From Erythroxylum novogranatense (Eukaryota > Streptophyta > Magnoliopsida > Malpighiales > Erythroxylaceae): a DNA stretch of 64,000 nt. Below, in pieces: positions 12,058 through 22,620 of this stretch; position 1 is the first letter of the stretch, and every line of letters starts with the position of its first letter. The stretch lies in the NCBI GenBank assembly GCA_029891385.1, contig CM057232.1, forward strand, positions 70,829,824 to 70,893,823. The letters are read 5' to 3'. The notes beneath the pieces are model-generated. The model saw nothing but the letters and a program-made list of their open reading frames with translations, searched no databases and was not told the origin of the DNA. The position numbers and the translations under genes were made by a program.

Positions 12058-12480
12058 TGTAGCATCCCAATCCTGCAAGACCCGAACCCGATATCGATGG
12101 TGATATCCGAGCCCGTGCCTCACGAGGGTGGTATGCTAGAGTAGTCAAAAGCGTTTAAAACTCAGTAAGACTTTTTTTTTCATTTTTGCAAACAATCTCG
12201 TGCGCGGAAATCAATGAACAACTAGGGCCCACTCATATATAAAAACATTTCGATCAAAACACAAATCCAGTAATCACATTACAATTATAACATTTATCAA
12301 ATGGGGACCCTCTGAAATAACAGTACTATTTTACGGAATACCAAAATTACATATGAATCAGAATGACACTAATGCAGACGTGAACTGATCCCGACTCGAT
12401 CTCTGACTTGCAAACAGTAATCATACTTCCGTGCCCAACGGGGAACTCTTCGATCCCTGAAAAATATTTGCAATATTGGA

Positions 12481-12519
12481 TGAGTTTGCGAACTCAGTGA
12501 GAAACCATCATCGATGGTT
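12481..12519 (-). promoter_or_regulatory. Twin hairpin motif in the F LTR
   Basis: TGAGTTTGCGAACTCA (12481-12496) is followed by AACCATCATCGATGGTT (12503-12519), two perfect inverted repeats. The same pair is found in F's other LTR (23042-23080, first hairpin damaged), in G (27900-27939), in both B LTRs (44930-44968, 50311-50349) and in C (55080-55120). It always lies about 380-440 bp from the LTR 3' end. Candidate transcription start, R-region or RNA structure. Confidence 0.7.
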
Positions 12520-12761
12520 CATTCAACTCATGTATATTCACACAATTCGCGGAATATCACATATTATCACTTTCAGAAATATCACATGTTATCACTTTCA
12601 GAAATATCACATGTGCTGTCATTTCACAATTATAGGCATTTCGCCTTTCACACAATCCACATTTAATCATTCATATATGCAATGCACATGTGACACTTTT
12701 CATTTTCATTACGTTGTTGTGACCGTGCGCCTGAACTGTCCTAGTGACGGGCACATTGCGT

Positions 12762-12900
12762 TGAGCCTGTGGCTCTGAATACGTTGGGCTTGAATGCCCT
12801 GATACGGTGGGCACGAAGCCCTGTGCGTTGAGCTTAAAGCTCTGTAATACGTTGGGTACGAAGCCCTGTGCGTTGAGCTTAAAGCTCTGTAATACGTTGG
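12762..12900. repeat. Tandem array of short hairpins, partly 45-bp period
   Basis: Units are short inverted repeats: gagcctgtggctc, gggcttgaatgccc, gggcacgaagccc, gagcttaaagctc (12830 and again 12875), gggtacgaagccc. The last part repeats exactly with a 45-bp period. The same block is at about 23300-23440 in the other LTR, and a looser version in G at 28290-28415. Confidence 0.8.
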
Positions 12901-13898
12901 CTGCTCCGGTCATAACTGCCATTATCTGATCATGGCTTTATGCATGAATGCACATGTCCCAATTTTACATTTACAGTCAATTTACAATTCATTATCCAAT
13001 TCCCATTCCTTCGGACTTTTAGTCCACTATTTCAATCATAATCAATTTGCACCTTCACAATCTATTTCTTTTAAGCATTCACAATCAGTACACGCAAATA
13101 GCACTTCGATATCACATTCCAATACTTTGGACACCCGTGGTCCGAAATCAATCAAAAGCAAACACATATAACCTTCCATTAACTCCACAAGGCATAAGTG
13201 CGGAATATTAAACACATATAGGTTGAGAAACCAACTAGGTTACTCACCTGAACTTCCGAAGCTGTTGCCTGGGAGCTCCAGAAAATATCATTCCATCGGT
13301 GCCACTATAACAATCAAATAGTTTCTCATTACTAAATGCACAATCAGAAAGATTCAATGATGCACATGTTTGAAATAAAAGATGTACGATGCCTATTCAT
13401 GACCTTCCCGACGCTATTACCCAATATCCACTTTCTTTTGTCACAATCTAACCTTTCACTCAATTGATCACTAATAACTCATTTCAATTCAGTAACATAT
13501 CATGGAACTCCACCCATTTCAATTCTAACACTCAGTCAATTTACCACGTCATACCCATTAGGATATTCTCACGAAGACTTCAAAACCAGTGTCACTATTC
13601 TCTAGATCAAAATTCACCCTTTATGCACAGTTTCTAAAATCCCAATAGCATTTCCTTAAATTCAGAATTCTCACAATTATACCCCAATTATCACGAAACA
13701 ACCTTTAGGTTGTAATAGAAATCTAAACATAATTCTCATTCAATATTTATGGTCTCACTCATTTGATTTCAAACTTTCTTTTTTTACCTCAATTGTAGAC
13801 CCCTCTCTCTAGTGTATAACGAATCAAGAATCACCTCAATTGGAGGTCTACACCATTAGTGCCCCAAAAACCAAACTAAATCAAATCAGAAAATTATC

Positions 13899-14012
13899 CC
13901 TCGCCGCGACCTCAAACCTCTGGCCGCAGCGTCCAACTATACTCGTCGCGACGTCTACGTTCGTTGCGGCGTACGCTCGTCGCGACGTCTAATTATTCTC
14001 TCGTCGCGACGT
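13899..14012. repeat. GC-rich palindrome array in the F 3' LTR
   Basis: About six units of the type CTCGTCGCGACGT or CTCGCCGCGACC, 16-24 bp apart, in an AT-rich LTR. The partner LTR (24440-24570) has an extra unit near 24490-24510, so the array changed length after insertion or during reverse transcription. Confidence 0.8.
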
Positions 14013-14931
14013 GCGGTCGTCTTCTCCGATTCTCTTTTTAATTTCTCTCTCTAAAACCAGTCATAACTCATCCATAACTACCCCAATCTTTCACAATTTA
14101 ACCCATGTATGCATTAAGCTAACAAATAAACAACATTAAACCATTTACTTACCAAAATCAAGCTCAAATCTCCAAATTACCGAAAATCCTTCAATCCTTT
14201 TCTCTTTTCTCTAACCCCCACGGTGAGCTCTCAAATCTTTAACAAATCTTCATCTTCTCTCAAGGTTAAGGATGGCTTGCACAAAGAAGAAGAAGCAAGC
14301 AATATGAAAGTCAAGGATCGGGGATCACCAAGGAAGAAGAAACAATCGTGCCCCAGGAGAGAAAGGACTTCTTTTCTTCAAACTTTTGAAAACTTAAGGC
14401 ATTTAAAGGTTAACAATTAAGTCTCTTATCGATTTCCTCACAAAACCATTTAAATCTCTTTCTCTTTTCAATTTCATTTCTAGTCCAATTCGTCTCTAAA
14501 TTTCAATGGCTCGACATATTAATTTCTAAAATCATATATCTAATTTTCCATGGCCATTGGACAAATATTCAAGTTCTATACAATCAGTCAGTCCGTCACT
14601 CGGAAAACTTCCAGTTCGGACATTTACTCCCAAAATTATCAGAAATATTTACTAAGGTTCACTATCAACTGACGATCATTCTAATAAAGTCCCAATTCAA
14701 TCGTTCAAACCCAAATATTCCATAATTCCCAAATAAATCATAAATCATATCATTTTCACAATTAAATGCCGGGAAAATGTCATGAATTCATGTACCTATA
14801 TGTGCATGTGCAAAAGACCCATTCCTCTAAAATTAGAGGCCAAATGAATACTCAGTCAATAATATGCGATAAAAATCCTAACTCGTCTCAATTTACCAAT
14901 ATAACCTTCCCATCGGTGACGGGATGTTACA

Positions 14932-17551
14932 ATTCTCCCATCCTAACAAAAATTTCGTCCTCGAAATTTCATATACGATTGATCAGGAAAGCAGGGGAAT
15001 CTTTTCGATCATTGACTCTCTGTTTTCCACTTATTTCACTACACGAGTAATTTCTGCCAATTAACTGCAATCAAAACAATCAATTAACCATTCATCTTTC
15101 TTTAACTTTACACTGTCTTACTGTTTTCTTAAGTTTTCTCCCAATTCTTTACTTCTGGTATCAATAACCCTCATATCAGATCATAACAATGTTTCCTAGT
15201 CCTGATCACGTAATACTTTGAGAATCCAAATCCTTATTTACTGAATTACAAATTCTTAGTTCTATTCACACCACAGTCATATAGAGGCCACTTATAAAAG
15301 CCTTTATCTCTTTTTAAGTGTATCTTGGCCGAGGCGATACACTTTGAAGCATTTCATTTATCACACATCAAATTACATCTCCTTAGAGTTAAAACACTAA
15401 TCTCATAAGATTCTAATAGCCTCGATCCACTCAAATCATTGCCCTTTTACTTGGATTTCCTAATCCCTATTACAGACTCATTTTACTCATCAACATGATA
15501 CGCCGTTCAAATGGTATCACCCATTCAACAATTGTTATGTCCTCAATCAATCTGGACTATACATCAATTTCATGTCCCTATGAACCCCACAATACCAATT
15601 TGACATTTGTTTCCAACAGTCAAGTCTGTTGGTTGTTCACACATATAATCATTTGATTTTTCATTCTAACCATCAATTACTTTTTTTTTAATGAACTCTT
15701 ACTAAACCATAAGGCTCTGATCGTTCCTTACGATTTCTCTAACGGTTTCTTTAATCTGTACTACACATATTTCTTAATCAAACTATACACATCACTTCCT
15801 CAACAATTCCTCAATAAGATTCGCAAATTTCAAACACCTTAATTTGGTCTTTGCTAATCCTTGATATACATAACTGATTTTGAAATTCCAATAACTAATA
15901 ATACATTCTTTTTGCCCCTTTTTCCTAGCTCGTCAGATTGCACTCAGTAATACAAGCTTATCGCCTGAATTGTGATCTTCTGCCATTGAAATTTTTATTC
16001 AATCCATTAAATTGCATCACTAGCTTAGTTGAAATAATCAATCGTTTAATCCTTTTCAAATCCCCGAAATCTCTTGACCGTTATTGATTTGCATATCCAT
16101 GGACATCTTCAAAATGTTTCTGTACAATTAATGTCTCCAAACTTTTACAGCAATACTCAGTACAACAAATTTCAAATCACCAATCACAAAGCAGCCTATG
16201 AGATTATACTTGTCCCTAGGTACATAAAATCACTTTACACAATTTCAATAGATCGCATCATAACCTTTACTGGGACACTTCGTTAAATATTACAAAATCT
16301 CCAAATAATAACGATACGATCAATACTCAATTTGTAAATTTCTCTAAATATCTCCTTTTTACACTCATCAATCATATAACTCACACGTTTTTCCGCAACC
16401 ATTTTTTTGTCAAAGAGCTAAGATCAGAAAACTTTTAACAACCTCTGGATGTACACAACATATAACCAGTTCTAAATAACTCCAAATCTCGTATATAGTC
16501 CCTACAATTTTGCATTTTATCAACACCTATAATTTCATTAAGTCTCCCAATGCCCCCTGTTCATCCACTATTCATTCAATCAGATTAAGATTCACTCATA
16601 TGAAACTTGCATGATATAAAATTTCCTCAACGGTGCCAATTTATCTTTTTCACTTTACAAATATGTTTGATCGATCATCGATGATCATAGTCACTTTCTG
16701 ATTTAAATACAATTGAGACACTTTACTCTTCAGTAATACAATAAACTCCTTATACGCATAATTGCTTCATATAATTCATTATATGAGGAACAATTTTCTT
16801 GTAATTTTCTCTGTTTCATCATAACATATTCTGACACATATTCTCTTACACTAGCTTCTCCACATATTTCAATTGATTACCATAATTACAAACTGGGTTG
16901 ATAACACATTCACCAAATCCACTTGTACTTTTCGAACATTTTTACATAAATATTTATGAATCAATATTCTTCTCATAACCATGACTAATGTCTCTTTACT
17001 GTTCAATAATCCTATTACAAAATTGGATTCTTTACATTGCCATAGTACATACCTACTCAGTAGCAGATTCTATCTTTTACGCTTGAGTCTTCCTTTCATT
17101 GCTAAATTTTTCAATTATAATCATCTGATCGACTTAATCCAATTCAAGGAAACTCTTCTTAGAAAGAAGATTTCTCAATACTTTCATCAATACTACTCAT
17201 GGAATTCCTAATCATCAACAGTCATCTCATTTTTTTGTCAGCCAAACACAATGCCTTAGGAAATCAATTTTAGCTATAACCCATAATATCCCATGAAGAT
17301 CAATTATGCCACTATTCATATAATCAGGACATCCCTTAATAAAATTCAGCGGAGTATATACCACCAAAATCATTTCATCCTATCGAGAGACAGATGTAGG
17401 ACAACTCTATCCCTTTTTGCACCTGTCCTTGCTCGTGAGGATTATGCCATAATCATATCCTTATCATTATCTTATATTTCAATCTTTTCACTATCTCACA
17501 CTCAAATCAATATCATAGATGTACAATCATTCTCACTTTCCCACTACATAT
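14932..17551 (-). mobile_element. F interior, left block with polypurine tract
   Basis: The first bases on the minus strand side read gaaatttcgaggacgaaatt then a purine-rich run up to the LTR at 14931. This is the same polypurine context as in H and B. The rest (about 2.6 kb) is AT-rich; I read no conserved transposon domain and no plausible gene. It is interrupted at 17551 by solo LTR J. Confidence 0.75.
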
Positions 17552-18551
17552 TGTTGGGATCCGATCCGGGAACCGGATCCCAACCGAAAAACAGAACAGA
17601 AAGACGGAAAATCGAAACAGCGAGAAATCGCTAATCGGAATACAAATCACATCATCGGAGCGAAACGAATACTCAGAAAATTGTGCATCAGAAATACGAA
17701 TAACAAAGCGGAGAAACTCGAAAGGCAGAATTCCGAATCGAATGCGAATCGAAATAATCAAACTGAAGCAAACACTGACATCCGTTTCAAACATGAAGCA
17801 TAGCAAACTCATCGCGCTGGAAACCTTACGACATTTCAAATCTGGTATAAATTTTTTTTTCCTTCTTCATTTCTCTTTTCTTTTTAATCAATCTCATTCA
17901 AATCATAACCATTCCATACAATTCCCTTTTTTGGAAACTCATCCTCACCAATTTCAATTCACTTAATTCATCTTAATCATTTCTTATACAATCATATAAA
18001 TCCTCAAACTCATTTCTTTAAACCCATTTTACCGAAATTTTACCGAAATTTTAAGAAGATAACTGATTGTATTTTGACAGCCCAAAATTTAAAAACCAAA
18101 GAAACGCACTTCTAATACACATAATCCAATAGCATAAGGCAACATCGGACCTCCCGTCCGCATCCAAACACCAAAGAAACACAATCTTAGTTCTAAACAC
18201 TTCATCATTCCAATCCATAATACATCTCAACTTAATTATCCACAATTCAATCACAAGCCATTCATATACATTCCAATTGCCATTTATATCCATCTCAATT
18301 CAAATTTACATACAAAATCTATTCCACAATCATACATAACTCATAACCGAAATACATCATAATTTACATGATGACTTTTCAAGCCATAAACAAAAGCAAT
18401 ACATAATCCATAAACCTTTTCACAACTTCAAAACTAAACTCCAACATTACACATAAAACAAAGCATACAAAACTATTGGGTTGACATCATACTGTCTTCC
18501 ATCCGATCTCCTGCGTGAAAACACGGAGATGGGGATGAAAAGGGGTGAGTC

Positions 18552-18582
18552 GAGCTCAAGCTCGTGGATAATATATTTATAA
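18552..18582 (-). promoter_or_regulatory. Putative LTR core promoter in J
   Basis: GAGCTCAAGCTC at 18552-18563 lies just downstream (minus-strand sense) of TATAAATATAT at about 18571-18582. Same layout as at 2341, 8756 and 31142. Confidence 0.5.
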
Positions 18583-21186
18583 ACTGAATAATAAGCGAAA
18601 AAATCTTTTATTTTCAATCTTTTCAAACATTTCCCATTTAAGAATTTCTCCAAAACTCATTTTCAAACTTTTCAATTTCATCAACACTTTCTAAGATTTT
18701 CTCAAAATTTTCATTTGTTTCAAAACATTTATATCCAGCCAGAATTTCATGCTTGAAAATTTACTTTCTCGCTTCTCAAAATCTCAAATCTTTTCAAAAC
18801 ATGCACAGCCTTAAACATGAATGCATCACATCATAGTGTATCACATCATAATCAAATTAAAAACACATCACACATCAGAATTGGTTTGGTTCGGTCCAAA
18901 ATAGACGATCGCACATTCTCAAGCATAATGTTCTCTGACGAAGAAGGAATGAGAGGAGTCCGAGATCGAACTCCTATGCCATTAGCGGCAAATAGGGAGA
19001 AGGCTATAACAAGTAGAGACAGCGCTGACTCACAAAATGACCTGACCAAACCCACTTAACACATAACGAAAACGGAATTCAGATTGCCCGAAGGCACTTT
19101 TCAAAAATCTTGATTTTCACATTTTTCATCTCATAACATCAAATTGTGTCAAAAATGACACAAGCATATATTTACATGAATTCACATAATCAATCTAATG
19201 CAATGCACATTACCAAATTAATCACATATGCATCACAATATATGCACTAATTCTTTAAATCATTCAAATCATAAATCACATAATTTGAAAACCATGAAAT
19301 TCATAAATCTTGTATTTTCTAAAACTCATTTTACTCCTTTGAAATCATAATTTTAAACATTTACATCCTTTTTCAAACATTTTTATCCATAATAATTTAT
19401 CAAAAATCAAATTTTGCTTTCTTTAATTTTCAAAAATTCACATTTAGCTTATAATTCAATAAATAAATATACTACCCACCTCATATCCATGCTAGCATCT
19501 TGTCCAATGCTTCAATTTGACCCTTTTCTCCTTTCTTCCTTCCAATTGAAAATTTCCTAAATCAATTTCATCAAAATTTAATCTCATAAATAACTTAATC
19601 CTTCAATTTGATGCATAAGTCATCAATTCTTACTAATTCCAAGATAGTTACATCACTAATTCTAAAAACCCCCAAATTACAAATTGAACCTAAACCAATC
19701 CAATCAAATTCAATATCATAATTAACTTAATTTCTCAAATTGAACTTAGGAAATATCAATTCCTCTCATATTCAAGCTATTTCAATCTCCAATTTTGAAA
19801 ATCCTCAATTTTCAAAATTGACCTAAATCAATTTATCCAAATTCAATACCATAAAATACAATTTCTTCAAAATTAACTTCATATTCCACAAACCCATATC
19901 ATTATCTATAATTATACACCAAAATTTCACAAAATTCCCAAATTTCAAATTAAGCCTAAACCTTAATCAAATTTCCATCCAAAATTAAACACAACCCAAA
20001 GCATATATATCAAAATCAACTTCATAAATCACAAACCCAAGTCTTTATCCATGTTTCTAAACCAAAAATTCATCAAAAACTCAAAGTTGAAAAATTTCTC
20101 TTACCTCTTTCTCCTTCTATTTTCGGATTCCTTGGTTCCTAAAGCTAGCTTTCTTCATTCTCCATCCTTTCCTCTTGAAATAATAACGAAAATCATCTTG
20201 GAAGCTCAAGAGTTTCGAAATCTCCAACACCGAAATCATCTTTCTCCATTTTCTCTTCTTCTTTCTTCTCCAACGTTTCTTCTTCTTTCTTTCTTCTAAA
20301 AATCGATTTCCTCTCTTCTTTTTAAATCTCCAGACCTTTCTTAAACGGCAACACATCACATTTGGTGCCAAGTCATTAAAATGAGGGGTAAATGACCCTT
20401 TTACCCTTACTCTTTAACTTAATTCCAAAATTGCCCCTAACTTCATTTATACATGCGGATCTGATTCGCACTATCAATTTGAAGGAATTTGTTAAAACTT
20501 TATTCTCAAGAAATGTTCCTCTCAATCATACGAATCCAACGTCACTGACCGCGCTCAATTCCGATCACTACATCAAAAGTTATGAGCAAAACAGTTCGGG
20601 AAAAACCATATTCTAACACATTTTCCATGTACGATTATTTCCATCCAGAATTTAACATTATTAATCCCAAAATTGAAACTCTATGTCTTCATAACAATTG
20701 TATCCTTATGTCTCTAGTTTAATTCAAATCAAGAATCGCCTCATTTCGATTCCCAGGTCAAAGGTTATGCTCAAAATACTCTCAGATGTTCCCAATCCAA
20801 AAACTACACACAAATCCGAACTTCCATTCATAATTTGAAGGTCTTAGGGGAAAGATTGACATTTCATTTCTTCATATGATTTGTAACCCCTTGTCTTAAA
20901 TTTATTTCTCCTCAAGAATCGCTTCAATCGGATCTCTACAGATCCCGAATTTCACAAAATACTAAACTATGTTCGAAAAATTTCCCGACTCACTTTGATT
21001 AAATTAATCACCATTAATTTAATCTCAAAAATTCATAATTTTCCATGAGGATGTAGATAATTGTCTTAGGAATCCAACTCCACAAGAATCAACTCAAGCA
21101 GATGTCGGACGGAAAAGATATGAGCAAAATAGTGAACAAAGGTCGGATTTGAAAAAGGAAAGTCAAGAAAACCAAAGAATCAAAAC

Positions 21187-21290
21187 GGCGTCGTGCGGGC
21201 GAGATCGCCCTGACGACGCGTCACCGTAGCGACGCAAGCTGAACGCTCGCCATCATTACAGCAATGCGTCGCCCTAGTGACGGGGGTACT
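21187..21290. repeat. GC-rich palindrome array in J
   Basis: Contains CGTCGTGCGGGCGAGATCGC, gacgacgcgtcaccgtagcg and tgcgtcgccctagtgacg. It lies about 800-900 bp from the LTR start, the same place as the array at 6076 in H. Confidence 0.75.
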
Positions 21291-22091
21291 TTTTTTTTCA
21301 CATAAAAATCCAAAACTTCCAAAATTTATAACTCTTAATCCCGAACTCCAATTTTGACAAACTTAGTCTCTTTAGAAAGCTTGAAGGAAGCTTTACATCT
21401 TCCACGAAGGACATAAAAATCAATTTGACTCCTACGGGAGTCCATTTTCTGGTCAAAAATACTATCCTCTAATATTCATGCTAAAACCACAATATAAACT
21501 TGTAAAAATCATAACTTATTATTCCGAAATCAAAAAATTGCATACTTTATATCGAAAGAAAGATCAAAACAAACCCTTCAATTTTTATGAAGAACATCAA
21601 AGCTCAATTAACCTCTAACTAGGTTAATTTCTCAGTCAAAGTTTCAACCATAATAAAAGTCAAACCTTTCAAACATAAACTTTGACTGATCATAACTTCC
21701 ACTCCCGATATCGAAAAATTGCAAACTTTATGGATACAGAAAGCTCTTGACATAATCTACAAGTTTCCAGAAGACCATTTTATCAAATTTTGCCTAAATC
21801 AAAAGTCAACCCTCAAAGGCCAAAAAGTCAAATTTTTTACAATTTTTTTTTCATATTTTAACACTTTCTCTTTTCAGTTATGATTTTCAACTTAATTTCA
21901 ATCAACTCATCTACTTAATTTTATAAACCATACTAATCCACTCAAAACCCCAAAGATATCAAAATCAAATTATTTCTTTTCTTCTCAATATTCTTTAAAT
22001 TTTAAGCCATCTATTATACAATACATTCACCAAGCACTCCTTAAATTTCATTTTCATAATTCAAATTTTACTCAAAGATCGGGGTCCAACA

Positions 22092-22620
22092 CATACTCTG
22101 ACTCTTAGTCATAAACTCTTATTCATAACTCTCATCACGGAAATCAAACCCAATTATAGCCTCTCTAAATCATAGAACATTTTAATTTCATCCACTTTGT
22201 TTATACACTTTCAATCTTGTCATTTCCAACATATCTCTAATTTCCTCTATCAATCCACAACTCTAACTTCATATCTGTCCCAAATTTAACGATACACTCA
22301 GGTATAACACTGATGTTGCATTTCATAATATATCCATCAATACCAATACACTAAATCTTCATTTGTCAAATCGAATCATACACTTTTTCTTATTCCCAAA
22401 TATCCACAACTGGTATTTATCACATTCTAACATATCATCATTTTTTTCCTCACTATTTCTAACCGCTTAAATGACTGATACATGCTCATGCATGTGACTC
22501 ATATGCTAGACTAGGGATCAGTTGTCACTATCTGCCGTGACATGACTTGAATGCATGTAACTTGACCCATATTTCAGAGCGCCCATGTAAGATTGTACTT
22601 CTGGGCTCTGATACCACAAA
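22092..22620 (-). mobile_element. F interior, right block with primer-binding site
   Basis: Continues the F interior after J. At 22603-22616 the plus strand reads GGGCTCTGATACCA, so the minus strand gives TGGTATCAGAGCCC, four bases from the 5' LTR at 22621. The sequence before it (catgctcatgcatgtgactc to catatttcag) is shared with G at about 27340-27440. Non-coding. Confidence 0.85.

Larger units (their letters stand above)
12058..14931 (-). mobile_element. F 3' LTR (2874 bp)
   Basis: Plus-strand ends are TGTAGCATCCC and GGGATGTTACA; its partner is 22621-25484. It contains in order (plus strand) the twin hairpin (12481-12519), a palindrome-rich tandem block (12762-12900) and the GC-rich array (13899-14012). 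Small reading frames inside it occur in both LTR copies without any domain, and reflect repeat content. Confidence 0.92.
17552..22091 (-). mobile_element. J: solo LTR, about 4.5 kb, inserted in F
   Basis: Plus-strand ends TGTTGGGATCC and GGTCCAACA, flanked by CATAT (17547-17551) and CATAC (22092-22096), a 5-bp duplication with one change. It is homologous over its full length to the H LTR (643-1319 plus 5921-9870) in opposite orientation. No primer site or interior follows, hence a solo LTR. It carries the GC-rich array, TATA/hairpin block and a TTCG-rich tail like the H LTR. Confidence 0.9.

Noticed and set aside
14223..14420. 65-codon plus-strand frame preserved in both F LTRs (second copy 24776-24973)
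   Set aside because: The two LTRs are copies of one sequence, so preservation is expected; it is antisense to the element and has only Lys/Ser-rich composition. Not excluded absolutely but unsupported.
22603..22616. tRNA-like matches at primer-binding sites
   Set aside because: Only 11-14 bases complementary to a tRNA 3' end; no cloverleaf. They are primer sites, not tRNA genes.
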